A model generated the notes under the pieces. The model did not search any database, was not told the DNA's origin, and saw nothing but the letters and a program-made list of their open reading frames with translations. From assembly GCA_009602725.1 (NCBI GenBank), contig WELB01000185.1:68443-93024 (forward strand): DNA of 24,582 nucleotides, in the 5' to 3' direction. The position numbers and the translations under genes were made by a program. Numbering within the stretch: position 1 is the first letter of the stretch; every line of letters begins with the position of its first letter. The DNA is from Spirogloea muscicola (Eukaryota > Streptophyta > Zygnematophyceae > Spirogloeales > Spirogloeaceae). Below, piece by piece: positions 9,915 through 18,095 of this stretch.

Positions 9915-10040
9915 ACATCGCCTTGCATTGGAAGAGCTGTTTGTTTGAAGAAAGTATAAGCAAGAAAGAAGTAAGAAAGACGGGAAGAAGCAGGTCTTCC
10001 AGAAGAAGCAGCTCTTCCCGAAGCTGCCAGAAGGGGCCAA

Positions 10041-10217
10041 GGGCTGTGAAAGGCCAGCACTCATAAGTTGTGAACAACGAAGATGCAGCAATTCCAAGGG
10101 AGAGAGAACGCGTGCTGTATGGTGCGCATGAAGTGAGAGGAAGGCCAAAGTATGCCAATCAGATTATTAGCGAAAGCTTGAGGACAGAAGGGGAGGCGAG
10201 GGCTGAAAAGCCAGCCC
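10041..10217 (-). repeat. Reverse-oriented hairpin repeat copies
   Basis: GGGCTGTGAAAGGCCAGC at 10041-10058 and GGGCTGAAAAGCCAGCCC at 10200-10217 read as the reverse complement of the family seen at 8701-9914. They are preceded by the reverse of its flank (AGAAGGGGCCAA and AGAAGGGGAGGCGA). Confidence 0.7.
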
Positions 10218-10255
10218 ACATGAGATCGAACAAGGTCTCGAGGAGCGAGCGATAT

Positions 10256-10475
10256 AGAAGTGGGTCCTCTGGCTCTGGCCAGGGGACCCACTTCCAGGAG
10301 CCTAGCGTCTCTGACCTGAGGCTGCTTAGCAGGGGTTACTGAGTGATCCGTCGCTGCTTTGTTTCTTCATGTGCTTGTTTTTCTTAGCGCTTCCCCTGGC
10401 CCCCTTCTCGTCCTTCGTTATTCTTTTTTGGGCTGGCTTTTCCAGCTCCTATTCTCGATGAGCGAGCACTTTCTT
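10256..10475 (+). repeat. Composite repeat: tail-exon copy 4 plus hairpin module
   Basis: Coding tail GTHFQEPSVSDLRLLSRGY with TGA at 10340-10342. The flank CTGCTTTGTTTCTT...TTCTTAGCGCTTCCCCTGGC and CCCCCTTCTCG follow, then hairpin GGGCTGGCTTTTCCAGCTCC (10430-10449) and GATGAGCGAGCACTTTCTTC. The whole block of about 220 bases reappears in inverted orientation at 16942-17170, at roughly 85-90 percent identity by eye. Confidence 0.78.
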
Positions 10476-10516
10476 CTTCTTGATATAGAGAGAAGTGGCT
10501 CTCCCGAAGGGGGCAA

Positions 10517-10812
10517 GGGCTGTGAGAAGCCAGCCCGAAAAGAACTGACATGGTTCGAAGGGGCCTAACTACAGAAGGAACCAAAAGCTCTATCTCAAAA
10601 CTGGTGTTCAGTAGGGCTTGCACAGTCTCCGCCCCCTCTGGAAGAAATTTCGTGTATTTGAATGAACTGGAAGAGCTCACTATCAAAAGGGGCTGTGCAA
10701 GGCCGGCCCATGACAATGAAGCTCAAAGAGCACAAAACTTTCAAGAGAGAGTTGGCTGTAAACGATATCACACCACAAATTGGAAGTGATTTTGAAAAGG
10801 GCCGACGGCTGT
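10517..10812 (-). repeat. Reverse hairpin copies and flanks
   Basis: GGGCTGTGAGAAGCCAGCCC at 10517-10536, GGGCTGTGCAAGGCCGGCCC at 10690-10709, and a weak partial (GACGGCTGTGAAGG) near 10804. ATTTCGTGTATTTGAAT near 10648 is the reverse complement of the ACACGAAAT string in the 9129-9960 units, so this stretch is a broken reverse unit of the same family. Confidence 0.65.
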
Positions 10813-10869
10813 GAAGGACACCTCTGGAATCCGGTGACGAAGTCCAATGGGTTCCGGACAGTGCCAAGT

Positions 10870-12146
10870 CATATTGCTATACGAGTGGCTAGCTAGCTAC
10901 TACGAGTGATTCGAGTCGTCAAGCCCAACAAGAATCGACAAGGGCTGAAGTGGCCAAAAGCGCAAACAGCTGCACAAGTTGTGGATATCTCCCCTAGCGC
11001 CGGCACCTTCACTGCAAGGGTAGGAGAACATTCTGCTTGGATGCTGAGATGAAGCCGAGTGAGTCTACTAGCTTTGCAAGATCAACAATAGCAATAGTCA
11101 GCATTGGGGTTACACAAAGCAAACGCCTTAAACAATATATAAAGAGAAGAAGAAGAAGAAGCTGGTCCGGAGGTCCAAGCTTCCAAGCTCTTTCTTCACT
11201 TCGTAAAATCTCATTGTTCTGCAGTATTGTTTCTTTACGAGTGTACTATGTGGCTCGAGTCAACCTCCCTGCTCCTCATTCGCATCGCCTGCCTTCTCTC
11301 TCTGCCTCACGGGGGCATGGCTCCGGAAGGCCAGCCTACATTTAAGGGACATCGGTTGTGACAAGTACACTAAAATAATGAAGTACTGATATAATGAAGA
11401 CAAACGTCGTCTCCTTCCACGTTGCGCAACCTGCAAGTAGACGGCCGGTTCAATTCCCGAATGAGGTGTACTGTGTTATTACTAGAGTGAGTGCTAATAG
11501 CACGTCGATTTGCACGTTAGCCCACTACCCCGACTGCCAAGCTCAACCCTTTTGCTATGCAGTTTGTGGACGCATTGAAGAATGGGACCTGCGATTTGCA
11601 TAACAAAGAAACCAGCATAGGTCAACAGATGACGTTGTGCACCAAGTCTAAGACTTAATTAGTACGAGAAGATTAAGCAGACAAAGGAGATCGACGGCAT
11701 CTTGCCTAAAGCACATCTTCGTCACATATCACATGATGATCAGAGCTCACCTCCAAGCCATGAATGCTTTGATCATTCTGCATTTGCTGTAGGTTGTTGA
11801 AAGTCAGATGACCGAACCGGTATTGCCACACTATGTGACAAAGATAATATGTGTTAACCATCAACGAGTTGTTAAGACAAGAACTCTCGGTAAAACAAAC
11901 TCTACATGGATGCAATACTATCACCATCAAACACTGCTATGGCAATCATCTTGCGATTTAGACAAGAAAGAAGCCAATCCCATAGCTTTTCGACTAATCG
12001 TAATTTTTGTCGGGACTACATTTGAATTGTCGAGCTGCAATAGAAGGAGCTCAATTTAAGAACGTGGCTGAGAAAGGCCAGGCCAAAAAGAAAGGACAAG
12101 GTTTAAAGAGCCGAAAGGCGCCTAAACCACACAGCTATGCACGAGA
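10870..12146. other. Stretch without a supported gene
   Basis: Mixed composition, AT-rich in 11350-12050. Open frames here are short, have no recognisable domain and overlap on both strands. A GAA-rich microsatellite lies near 11146-11162, and GAAAGGCCAGGCCAAAAAG at about 12073 is a weak hairpin-module remnant. GGTTCAATTCCC at 11448 looks like a tRNA B box, but no tRNA folds around it. Confidence 0.5.
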
Positions 12147-12272
12147 CTACAGCGGAGGGGAGCTTAGTAACCCCGAGTTAGTAGCAGCAAGTTGGGAGTA
12201 ACTTGCAGCTGGAAAAGAGGCACCCCGACGAGACGCAGAGGCAGCAGCTGTAGCGCGGCCTGCCCGCAAGTG
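12147..12272 (-). repeat. Tail-exon repeat copy, 3' end diverged
   Basis: Reads HLRAGRATAAASASRRGASF then PAAS on the minus strand, aligning with copy 1 (HLRAGRA, then AAAGFRQEDTFPAAS) without the 70-base insertion that copy 1 carries. After this point the SDL-LTRGY ending is not preserved; the frame continues to a different stop. Confidence 0.55.
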
Positions 12273-12715
12273 TGCACGGCGTGTGGCAAGGAGTTGATTG
12301 AGACAGATTTGCAATGAGTTTAGGTACATAGAAGATATCATGGAGTGTGCAATATTTAACTCCTTTGCTTCATGAATATGTCTTCGTTCCTTTTCCAAGT
12401 ATCTCAGAGAGGGACTATTTCCTTCTGCAATTGACCGTTTCCTAAACACGTCTTGAAAGAATAATAAAACGTTGTGTGTGGATACACATGTTTTTTGCTG
12501 TTCCTGTGTCCACACCAGGAGTAGTCCAATGTAGCTTGCATAACAATGTCATCAAAGTACGACCAAACTGAGAATAGTTTCTTCTGTGTTCGGAGGTGGT
12601 TGTTGTAGTTGTGCTCCTTCCGTTTGACAGCAGAAACGAATCAGTGTTCTGTTCACGGAGTATGTTATGCTGGTTGTACAAGCTTTACAGGAAGATGAAT
12701 AGCTTGACATCTTTT

Positions 12716-12890
12716 CACCAGAAAGCTGGGCGCAGAGTTCTGGTTGGTGGCAGAAGGGATTTGTATTTACCATCTGGTATACAGGCATCGATGAGCGAGC
12801 TTCATGATTTCGCCCGTGGCTACTGAGCGGAAGGTGATGTATACGCCTTCAGGTGTACTTGCCTTTGTAATTGGTCATATGGCTTTTTGT
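12716..12890 (+). repeat. Tail-exon repeat copy 5 with its 3' flank
   Basis: HQKAGRRVLVGGRRDLYLPS, then GIQASMSELHDFARGY and TGA at 12824-12826. The downstream flank GTACTTGCCTTTGTAATTGGTCATATGGC (12858-12886) matches copies 2 and 3. The copy is isolated: no hairpin follows at the expected distance. Confidence 0.72.
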
Positions 12891-13563
12891 TTTTTTCACA
12901 TATACGCAACATTCCTTTTAGCATTCCTTTTCACAACAAAAAGTACTAGATTTCTCCCATTTGTTTCCGAGCTTAGCAACATCTTAATGTGGAACAAGTA
13001 AGCTTCTGATAAAAAGGCATGTAAACACCTGAACCCTAAAACATCTGAACTTTCAAAAACAAGCATGAGAGTACTGCCTATATCATATAGACCTGGTACT
13101 GAGTCATATACCAACACATTCAGATTCTCTAAGTTGTTCATCTATCTATCTATCTGTAGACTACCCATTGTTTTTGAAGGGTTCTTCTTGACCATGGACC
13201 ACAGTTCATCATTACTGAACTGAGTTGACATTACATGAATATGTAGATATTAAAAAAGTGAGCCAGTACAAACTTACTCAGCAAACTCAAAATAAGTCTA
13301 AAACCTCACACAATTAAGCCCGACAAATAGAAGAACATCATTTTGGAGCCAAGAAAATGAATCTGCGCCTCGCAACCGGCGGGGGCCTATGCAATGGTAG
13401 AATTGTCATACTGACTGTGAATGTTGTGGGGACAAGGACCCACGCTAGTAAGTGGCCACTTGTCCCTGAGCACCAGAACCTCTCAACTAGCCATGCCGTG
13501 CAAAATCAGTTACAATATTCTACATGCTGCACATGGTATCCCTACATCCATGATAATCTACAT
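12891..13563. other. Intergenic and LEA 3' flank; no gene seen
   Basis: AT-rich sequence downstream of the minus-strand LEA gene, expected to hold its 3' untranslated region. A short TCTA repeat lies near 13141-13156. Open frames on either strand show no recognisable protein. Confidence 0.5.
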
Positions 13564-15041
13564 TCACTGAGTGGACCTCTTCACCTCGTCCACCTTATGA
13601 CTGGCCTGATTCTTGGTATCATGTGCAGCACCGGAAGCCTGGTTGTATGTGTCGTGCGCCGCGCCCTTGGCCTGGTTATATGTGTCGTGCGCCGCGCCCT
13701 TGGCATCGCCAGCTGCGTGCTGGGCCTGGTCACCGGCCTCCTGGGTCTTCCCAGCTACAGTCTCGTAGGCGCTGTTGACTGCGCCGGCAGCCTGGTCATA
13801 AGCCTGCCCGAGAACGCCCTTTGTTTGCTCGCCCGTCTCACCAGCTCTCTGCAAGATTGGCATTAGGCATGGATCAGCAAAATGCAGTTCATTACTTTGA
13901 GAATCTAAGTGATTGTTGGCACTAACATTTCAAAGATCTGACCTTGCTAATAAGCACAAAGCAAACTTCTGCAGCACCAGCACCAAGCAGCAGAAGCTAT
14001 TCGCCATTGTCCAAAGTATAACAAACAATTAATCAACTCCGTAGCATTTCAATTGTTGAATCGTAGCATTTCAATCGTTGGATGCCAGCCACAGCCAAAC
14101 ACCAGAAACGTTGCTGCAAAAGTAGAAGCACAGCAGAAAGCTCACCTGCTGGGCCTCTTGCGACTTCCCAGCGACAGTCTCATACGCGCTCTGGGCGGTC
14201 TGGGTGACCTTGTCGTAAGCGGCTGAGACATAATCCCTGGCCTTCTCACCAGCCTGAGCAGCTGTGTTCTGGGCTTGCTCAGCAGTCTCAGATGCCGACT
14301 GCTTGGTCTTGTCATAGGCCTCGCCAGCCTGCTGCTTGGTCTTGTCATAGGCCTTGCCAGCCTGCTGCTTGGTCCGATCGTATGACTCGCCTACCTGCTG
14401 CTTGGTCTTGTCGTAGGTCTCGCCAGCCTGCTGCTTGGTCTTGTCATACGACTCACCGACCTGCTGCTTGGTCTTGTCATAAGACTCGCCAGCAGCCTGC
14501 TTGGTCTTGTCGTAGGCCTCGCCAGCCTGCTGCTTGGTTTTGTCGTAGGCCTCGCCAGTCTGCTGCTTGGTCTTGTCGTAGGTCTCGCCAGCCTGATCCT
14601 TGGTCTTGTCATAAGAGTGCTGAGCGCTGGCCTTGGTCTTGTCAGCGGTATCTTGAGCGTGGCCCTTGGTCTGGCTGTACCTGCAATAATCAAATTAAAA
14701 ACAAAAGCTTACACCCATGAATTTGACCTTTGGTTGCTGAGAGATACAGGTTTGCTAGCTCAAATTGCATGATCGAGACACTCAAGACGGCTAGCAGAGG
14801 GGTTTACAGCCATCCAGAGCAGCTTCTCAACAATCGTGCGTCCATTGTGCTTAAGGCACACACAGATGGTGCGGTCCGTGCTACAGACGCATCGAGCAGG
14901 CCTCTTATTGCCCCAACCCGCCCACGACCAGCCAGACGAACTCCACCAACGACAGGAGGGACGCGCTGGCGGCAGGAGCAATGGCAGACGGGCCAAGGCG
15001 CGAGAAAGGGAGAAATCAGAGAAGCGTGCTCACTGCGACAT
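13564..15041 (-). CDS. Late embryogenesis abundant protein, group 3 / LEA_4 type (3 exons, complete)
   Basis: Minus-strand exons: 15041-15034 (eight bases, ATGTCGCA), 14680-14146, 13848-13564. Phases agree and give 275 residues starting MSQYSQTKGHAQDTADKTKA. Exon 2 encodes ten near-identical 11-residue units of the type YDKTKQQAGEA, the amphipathic repeat of LEA_4 proteins. They continue as QSASETAEQAQNTAAQAGEK and SAYETVAGKSQEAQQ, with further KGAAHDTYNQA units in exon 3 and the end KVDEVKRSTQ. There is no signal peptide or membrane segment, and the protein is highly hydrophilic with no Cys or Trp. Family members are disordered when wet and fold into helices on drying, protecting proteins and membranes during desiccation. 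Three G-boxes about 200 bases upstream fit abscisic acid control. The large coding exon contains no usable ATG in frame, so an ATG-to-stop scan misses it. The gene is divergent from VTI1. Confidence 0.9.
13645..13710 (-). repeat. 33-bp direct repeat in LEA exon 3
   Basis: The string TATGTGTCGTGCGCCGCGCC followed by CTTGGC recurs in adjacent 33-base units on the plus strand, encoding KGAAHDTYNQA on the minus strand. The near-perfect nucleotide identity shows recent unit duplication or conversion. Confidence 0.85.
14290..14620 (-). repeat. Tandem 33-bp coding repeat (YDKTK units) in LEA exon 2
   Basis: Ten head-to-tail units of 33 bases, each seen on the plus strand as CTGCTGCTTGGTCTTGTC plus a variable TAxGxCTCGCC part. 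Variation is concentrated at the Ala/Val/Thr and Ala/Ser/Thr positions (QQAGEA, QQVGES, QQTGEA, QAAGES). One unit has YDR instead of YDK. Confidence 0.92.
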
Positions 15042-15233
15042 GGCGGCGGCTGTGTCTGCGGTTGCGGCTGCTTCGGCGGAAGCGGCGGCGCTGCCGAAGG
15101 CGGAGAAGGCGGCGAAGCGGCGGCGGCGAAGCGGCGGCGGCGGGGGGCGAGGAGGGGCTGCGAGAATGGAGGGCTGCGCATCTGACGAGTACGGGCACCT
15201 GGGGGCAGGACCACCAGCGCCACGGCAGACAGC

Positions 15234-15332
15234 CACGTGGACGCCACGTGCCACGTGGCATGCGCTCAGGAGGCTGAGCCGCTCCGGGGCTGCCACGCGG
15301 CGGCCGGAGGGGCTTGGTGCGGCTGACGTGGC
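15234..15332. promoter_or_regulatory. Triple G-box (ABRE) cluster plus GACGTGGC
   Basis: CACGTG at 15234-15239, 15245-15250 and 15252-15257, all within 24 bases, followed by GACGTGGC at 15325-15332. In plants, clustered ACGTGGC/CACGTG motifs are bound by ABF/AREB-type bZIP factors, and more than one copy is normally needed for abscisic acid response. The cluster sits 193-218 bases upstream of the LEA start codon. That is a fitting place for a desiccation gene, though it could also serve VTI1. Confidence 0.65.
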
Positions 15333-15771
15333 GCAGGCGCGCCGCCCCGCGGTGGTCCCGAGGGATGGAAGGGGGATCTTACATCAACTGATGGTAGCAT
15401 AATCTATTGAATCTATTGAATGGCGAATTGAGGCACGGTCAGCTGATCGCGGAGTGGCAGCCGTCGTGGCGGCCCTCGTTTCCAACGAGGATGGCCGTCT
15501 CGGCAGACGGCGTATGCTCCTGTAGCCCAAATCTCGCACCAGCTTGTCCGGTAACATCAATGTTCCAGATCTACAGACCATACAATAATACACCAGAAAC
15601 TTTGAAAAGCAGGTTGGCTCGTCGTTCCAACGTTGGCCCCCGATACGGAGCTGACGGCGTGACGCGCTCCGTCTTCGTCAGCGGGATGACGGGCCCCGCG
15701 CCGTCCTGTGGCCCGGCAACTTCCTGGACACCTGCAGCTGCGCGTTAGGGTTAGGGCTCGGCGCAGCGGCT

Positions 15772-15814
<43 letters not shown>
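15772..15814 (+). repeat. (GCG)n trinucleotide repeat in the VTI1 5' leader
   Basis: About fourteen GCG units, ending 14 bases before the VTI1 ATG at 15828. It would code for polyglycine in the VTI1 frame, but no conserved N-terminal sequence supports an upstream start, so I treat it as leader. Confidence 0.85.
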
Positions 15815-15827
15815 GATCCGCGGCGCG

Positions 15828-16862
15828 ATGAGCGGCGCGGAGGGCGGCGCGGGCGCGGTGATGGAGGCGTACGAGCGGCAGTACCGCGAGGTGTCGGCGG
15901 CACTGGCGTCGGTGCAGGCCAGCGCCGCCGACCGCCGCGCGAGCCTCGAGGAGGCCGAGTCCCTGGTGCGCGGGCCCCGCCTTCCGCTCGCGGCGCAGAT
16001 AAGGTTTAGGGTTTGGAATTGAGGTCTAGGGTTCGATTCTAGGGGCTGTGCCGTGCGTCCTCATGGCGGCGGCGGCGGCGGCTGCGGACGGCGGGGGCGG
16101 GGCTGGTGACCAGCGCGCGCGGCTGCTGAGCGCCACGGAGCGGCTGACGGCGACGGGCGAGCGCATCCGCGACGGCAAGCGCACGCTGCTGGAGACGGAG
16201 GAGCTCGGCGTGTCCATCCTCCAGGACCTGCACCAGCAGCGCCAGACGCTGCTGCACGCCCGGGACTCGGTGAGCCCCATTGCCGCCGCCCGGGCTTGCC
16301 CCTAGCGCAGTCGTCAACGCTGGTTGATTGAGCTTCTGTGAGTCTTTGAGTCACTGTAAAGTGCTTGCAATAGTTGGGTGTCGTAATGATCACAACTGTC
16401 AATGCTGGCTTGTTGAGCTTCTTTGAGTCTGCGAATCATAGACTGTTTGTGACAAGCGTGTGTCTTATGAGTCACTACCAATGGGTATGCAATCATTTCT
16501 CTTGTGACAATGACATGACATAAGGCCTAATGGTAGTAATATAAATTGGCGGGTGCAATCAACTAACTAGTCGCAAGAGAGGCCGGAGTATAGTTGGCAG
16601 TGCCGCCGCCCATGCCGCCTGTGTCTCTTCCGCAGCGAGCGTCTGCCCCTTCACAGAAATCGTTGAGGCTCACTCTCACTCGATCTCGCCAATGCTGCTG
16701 CAGTTGCACGGCGTGGATGACAACATCGGCCGGAGTCGGCAGATCCTCAACGGCATGGCGCGCCGCATGAACCGCAACAAGTGGGTCATGGGCCTCATCA
16801 TCTTCATTCTCATTGCGGCGATTGTGCTGATTGTGTACGTGCGCCTGCGAGGCCACCGATAG
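15828..16862 (+). CDS. VTI1-type Qb-SNARE, middle of N-terminal domain missing
   Basis: Vesicle SNARE of the Golgi/endosome/vacuole route. Exon 1 (15828-15965) encodes helix Ha: AVMEAYERQYREVSAALASV to EEAESL. The exon ending at 16269 encodes the start of the SNARE motif (QRARLLSATERLTATGERIR, TLLETEELGVSILQDLHQQR). The last exon (16704-16862) encodes LHGVDDNIGRSRQILNGMAR, NRNKW and the C-terminal anchor (WVMGLIIFILIAAIVLIVYV), then RLRGHR and TAG. The central Gln expected of a Qb-SNARE lies in LHQQRQ. About 45-60 residues that homologues have between helix Ha and the SNARE motif are absent; only 64-97 bases of non-coding-looking, telomere-like DNA lie there. A model with a 64-base intron 15966-16029 keeps frame and gives 178 residues, but the joining sequence (GSILGAVPCVLM plus polyalanine) is unlike the family. 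Gene identity is firm; the central structure is uncertain, and an assembly deletion is possible. Confidence 0.78.
16003..16045 (+). repeat. Degenerate telomere-like motifs at the VTI1 gap
   Basis: GGTTTAGGGTTTGG, GGTCTAGGGTTCG and TTCTAGGGG resemble TTTAGGG plant telomere units. They occupy the place where the missing Habc-domain exons of VTI1 would be expected. Confidence 0.6.
16312..16430 (+). repeat. Imperfect 34-bp direct repeat in VTI1 intron
   Basis: CGTCAACGCTGGTTGATTGA-GCTTCTGTGAGTCT at 16312-16345 recurs as TGTCAATGCTGGCTTGTTGA-GCTTCTTTGAGTCT at 16397-16430. Both lie in the intron between the SNARE-motif exon and the membrane-anchor exon. Confidence 0.75.
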
Positions 16863-16941
16863 GCCTCGACTGGCTACAGCCCTGGCCTAATCACTGGCAT
16901 CGGCTCATAAAGGCCCGACCACTCCCTCTCCCTTCCATTTC

Positions 16942-17245
16942 AGAAGAAAGGGCTCGCCCATTGAGGATAGGGGCTGGACAAGCCAGCCCAAAAAAGAATG
17001 AACAAAGAACGAGAAGGGGGCCAGAGGAAGCCAGAGGAAGCGCTAAGAAACCAAAGCACAAAAGAAAGAAAGCAGCTACAAATTACTCAGTAACCCCTGC
17101 TAAGCAGCCGCAAATCAGAGAGGCTAGGGTCCTGGAAGTGGGTCCCCTGGACAGAGCCAGAGGCAGCAGCGAGGGCTCTCCCGGCACGAAGGTGCAGCGC
17201 ACGGGCCATGGACCTCTGCAGCGAGACGGCCAAGCGCATGCGATA
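16942..17245 (-). repeat. Composite repeat: tail-exon copy 6 plus hairpin, inverted relative to 10256-10475
   Basis: On the minus strand the frame reads YRMRLAVSLQRSMARALHLR, then AGRALAAASGSVQGTHFQ and DPSLSDLRLLSRGY-stop (TGA at 17089-17087). Next come TTCTTAGCGCTTCC, CCCCCTTCTCG, hairpin GGGCTGGCTTGTCCAGCCCC (16989-16970) and the reverse complement of AAAGGGCTCGCCCATTGAGG. The 17170-16942 part matches 10256-10475 in order and in most bases. This copy extends the tail-exon homology upstream to about 52 codons. Confidence 0.78.
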
Positions 17246-17759
17246 CACTTGCGCCAGCATTTCTCTCTCCTCATGGAGGAAGCCTGTAAAATTATACACA
17301 ACCATGGGATACTGCAGTACTTTTTAGTTTGATGTCTGATAGCAAATATGGGTTGGGAATCTGATCTACTTAGTGTCTGTCACTTGTCATCGCTTCACCG
17401 ACTTGCATGACTCAATGCTTTTGCCGGTCATGGTGAGCTTCTTTGAATACTGGTGTATGTTGCCTGACACTGACCTGGAGGCAGTTATGCCTGACAGTGT
17501 AGCCATCTTCACAGCCTTGTCCCTTATAGCCAATGGAGCGATTACGACTGGAGGATGCTCAAAAGCATCATAGAGTACACAGTTTCAGTGAGATGCATTC
17601 TTATGTTTATTATACAAAGCGCCCGAGCAGAGACAAAAGCATTTGCATTCACCATGCCGCGTCAAGAAGGCCGCCTCAAAGTTCTGAGCTTTCTACGCGT
17701 AGTATCATGCAGTCACAATATGATTTCCCACACTATTAGATTTGTGAACATATAGGAGA
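17246..17759. other. Stretch without a supported gene
   Basis: Mixed composition. Open frames on either strand are short and show no recognisable domain. No repeat module recognised elsewhere in the window is seen here. Confidence 0.45.
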
Positions 17760-17930
17760 GGCTGGCCGAGGCCAGCCCAGAAAGAAAGGACAACGTCCAA
17801 AGAGCCAAAACGATGCCGAGAAGGAAAATGGCACAGGCAGACACAAGACGGCGGTAGCATTCTAAGCTGCGGCTGCTCAACAGGGCACATTGCGCTTTCT
17901 TTAGTCTTCTGGGCTGGGCCTCTCACAGCC
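17760..17930. repeat. Hairpin copies in both orientations with a degenerate tail-exon remnant
   Basis: GGCTGGCCGAGGCCAGCC at 17760-17778 is reverse oriented and followed by AGAAAGAAAGGACAACGTCC. GGGCTGGGCCTCTCACAGCC at 17911-17930 is forward. Between them, TCTAAGCTGCGGCTGCTCAA at 17861-17880 encodes SKLRLLNRAH, a decayed match to SDLRLLSRGY in the forward orientation. Confidence 0.55.
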
Positions 17931-18095
17931 ACCCCCCTCTCTATCTCTCATGGCCTCCCCATCTCTAAATACACACGTTTTCCTGCCTCTCCTGGAAGAG
18001 AGAAGGCGCGCGGTGCGCATGAAACTTGTAAGGGAGGTCAATTTTAGCCTTACAAATGTCCTGTTAACTGGGTAATGAGCTGGCTAAAAGGGACA

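Larger units (their letters stand above)
9129..9960 (+). repeat. Tandem pair of ~415-bp repeat units
   Basis: Tail exon (9129 and about 9549), GTGCTTGCC flank (about 9258 and 9687), ACACGAAATTTTC string (about 9304 and 9731) and hairpin (9420 and 9834) recur in the same order at an offset of about 415-430 bases. The two units are clearly diverged. An additional hairpin at 9896-9914 follows the second unit. Confidence 0.6.
15042..15827. promoter_or_regulatory. Divergent intergenic region between the LEA and VTI1 genes
   Basis: A 786-base region holding both promoters. It is GC-rich near each gene. It contains the G-box cluster at 15234-15332, a TGACG-rich stretch (CTGACGGCGTGACG at about 15650, GATGACG at 15685), a telomere-like TTAGGGTTAGGG at 15744-15756 and a GCG trinucleotide run at 15772-15814. 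No protein-coding gene is supported inside it. Confidence 0.6.

Noticed and set aside
11448-11459. GGTTCAATTCCC as a tRNA B box
   Set aside because: The surrounding bases form no T-arm stem or acceptor stem, and no A box lies at the right distance.
14391-14693. 100-codon minus-strand frame rich in TRPSSRLARP
   Set aside because: It is the LEA exon read one frame off; the true frame gives YDKTKQQAGEA units and joins the flanking exons in phase.
14292-14720. 142-codon plus-strand frame with repeated PAAWSC units
   Set aside because: This is the antisense reading of the LEA 33-bp repeat; the repetition is inherited from the LEA coding strand.
15708-15827. In-frame N-terminal extension of VTI1 through the polyglycine run
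   Set aside because: It has no upstream ATG with family similarity; the conserved protein begins near ATG15828, and the GCG run is better explained as leader.
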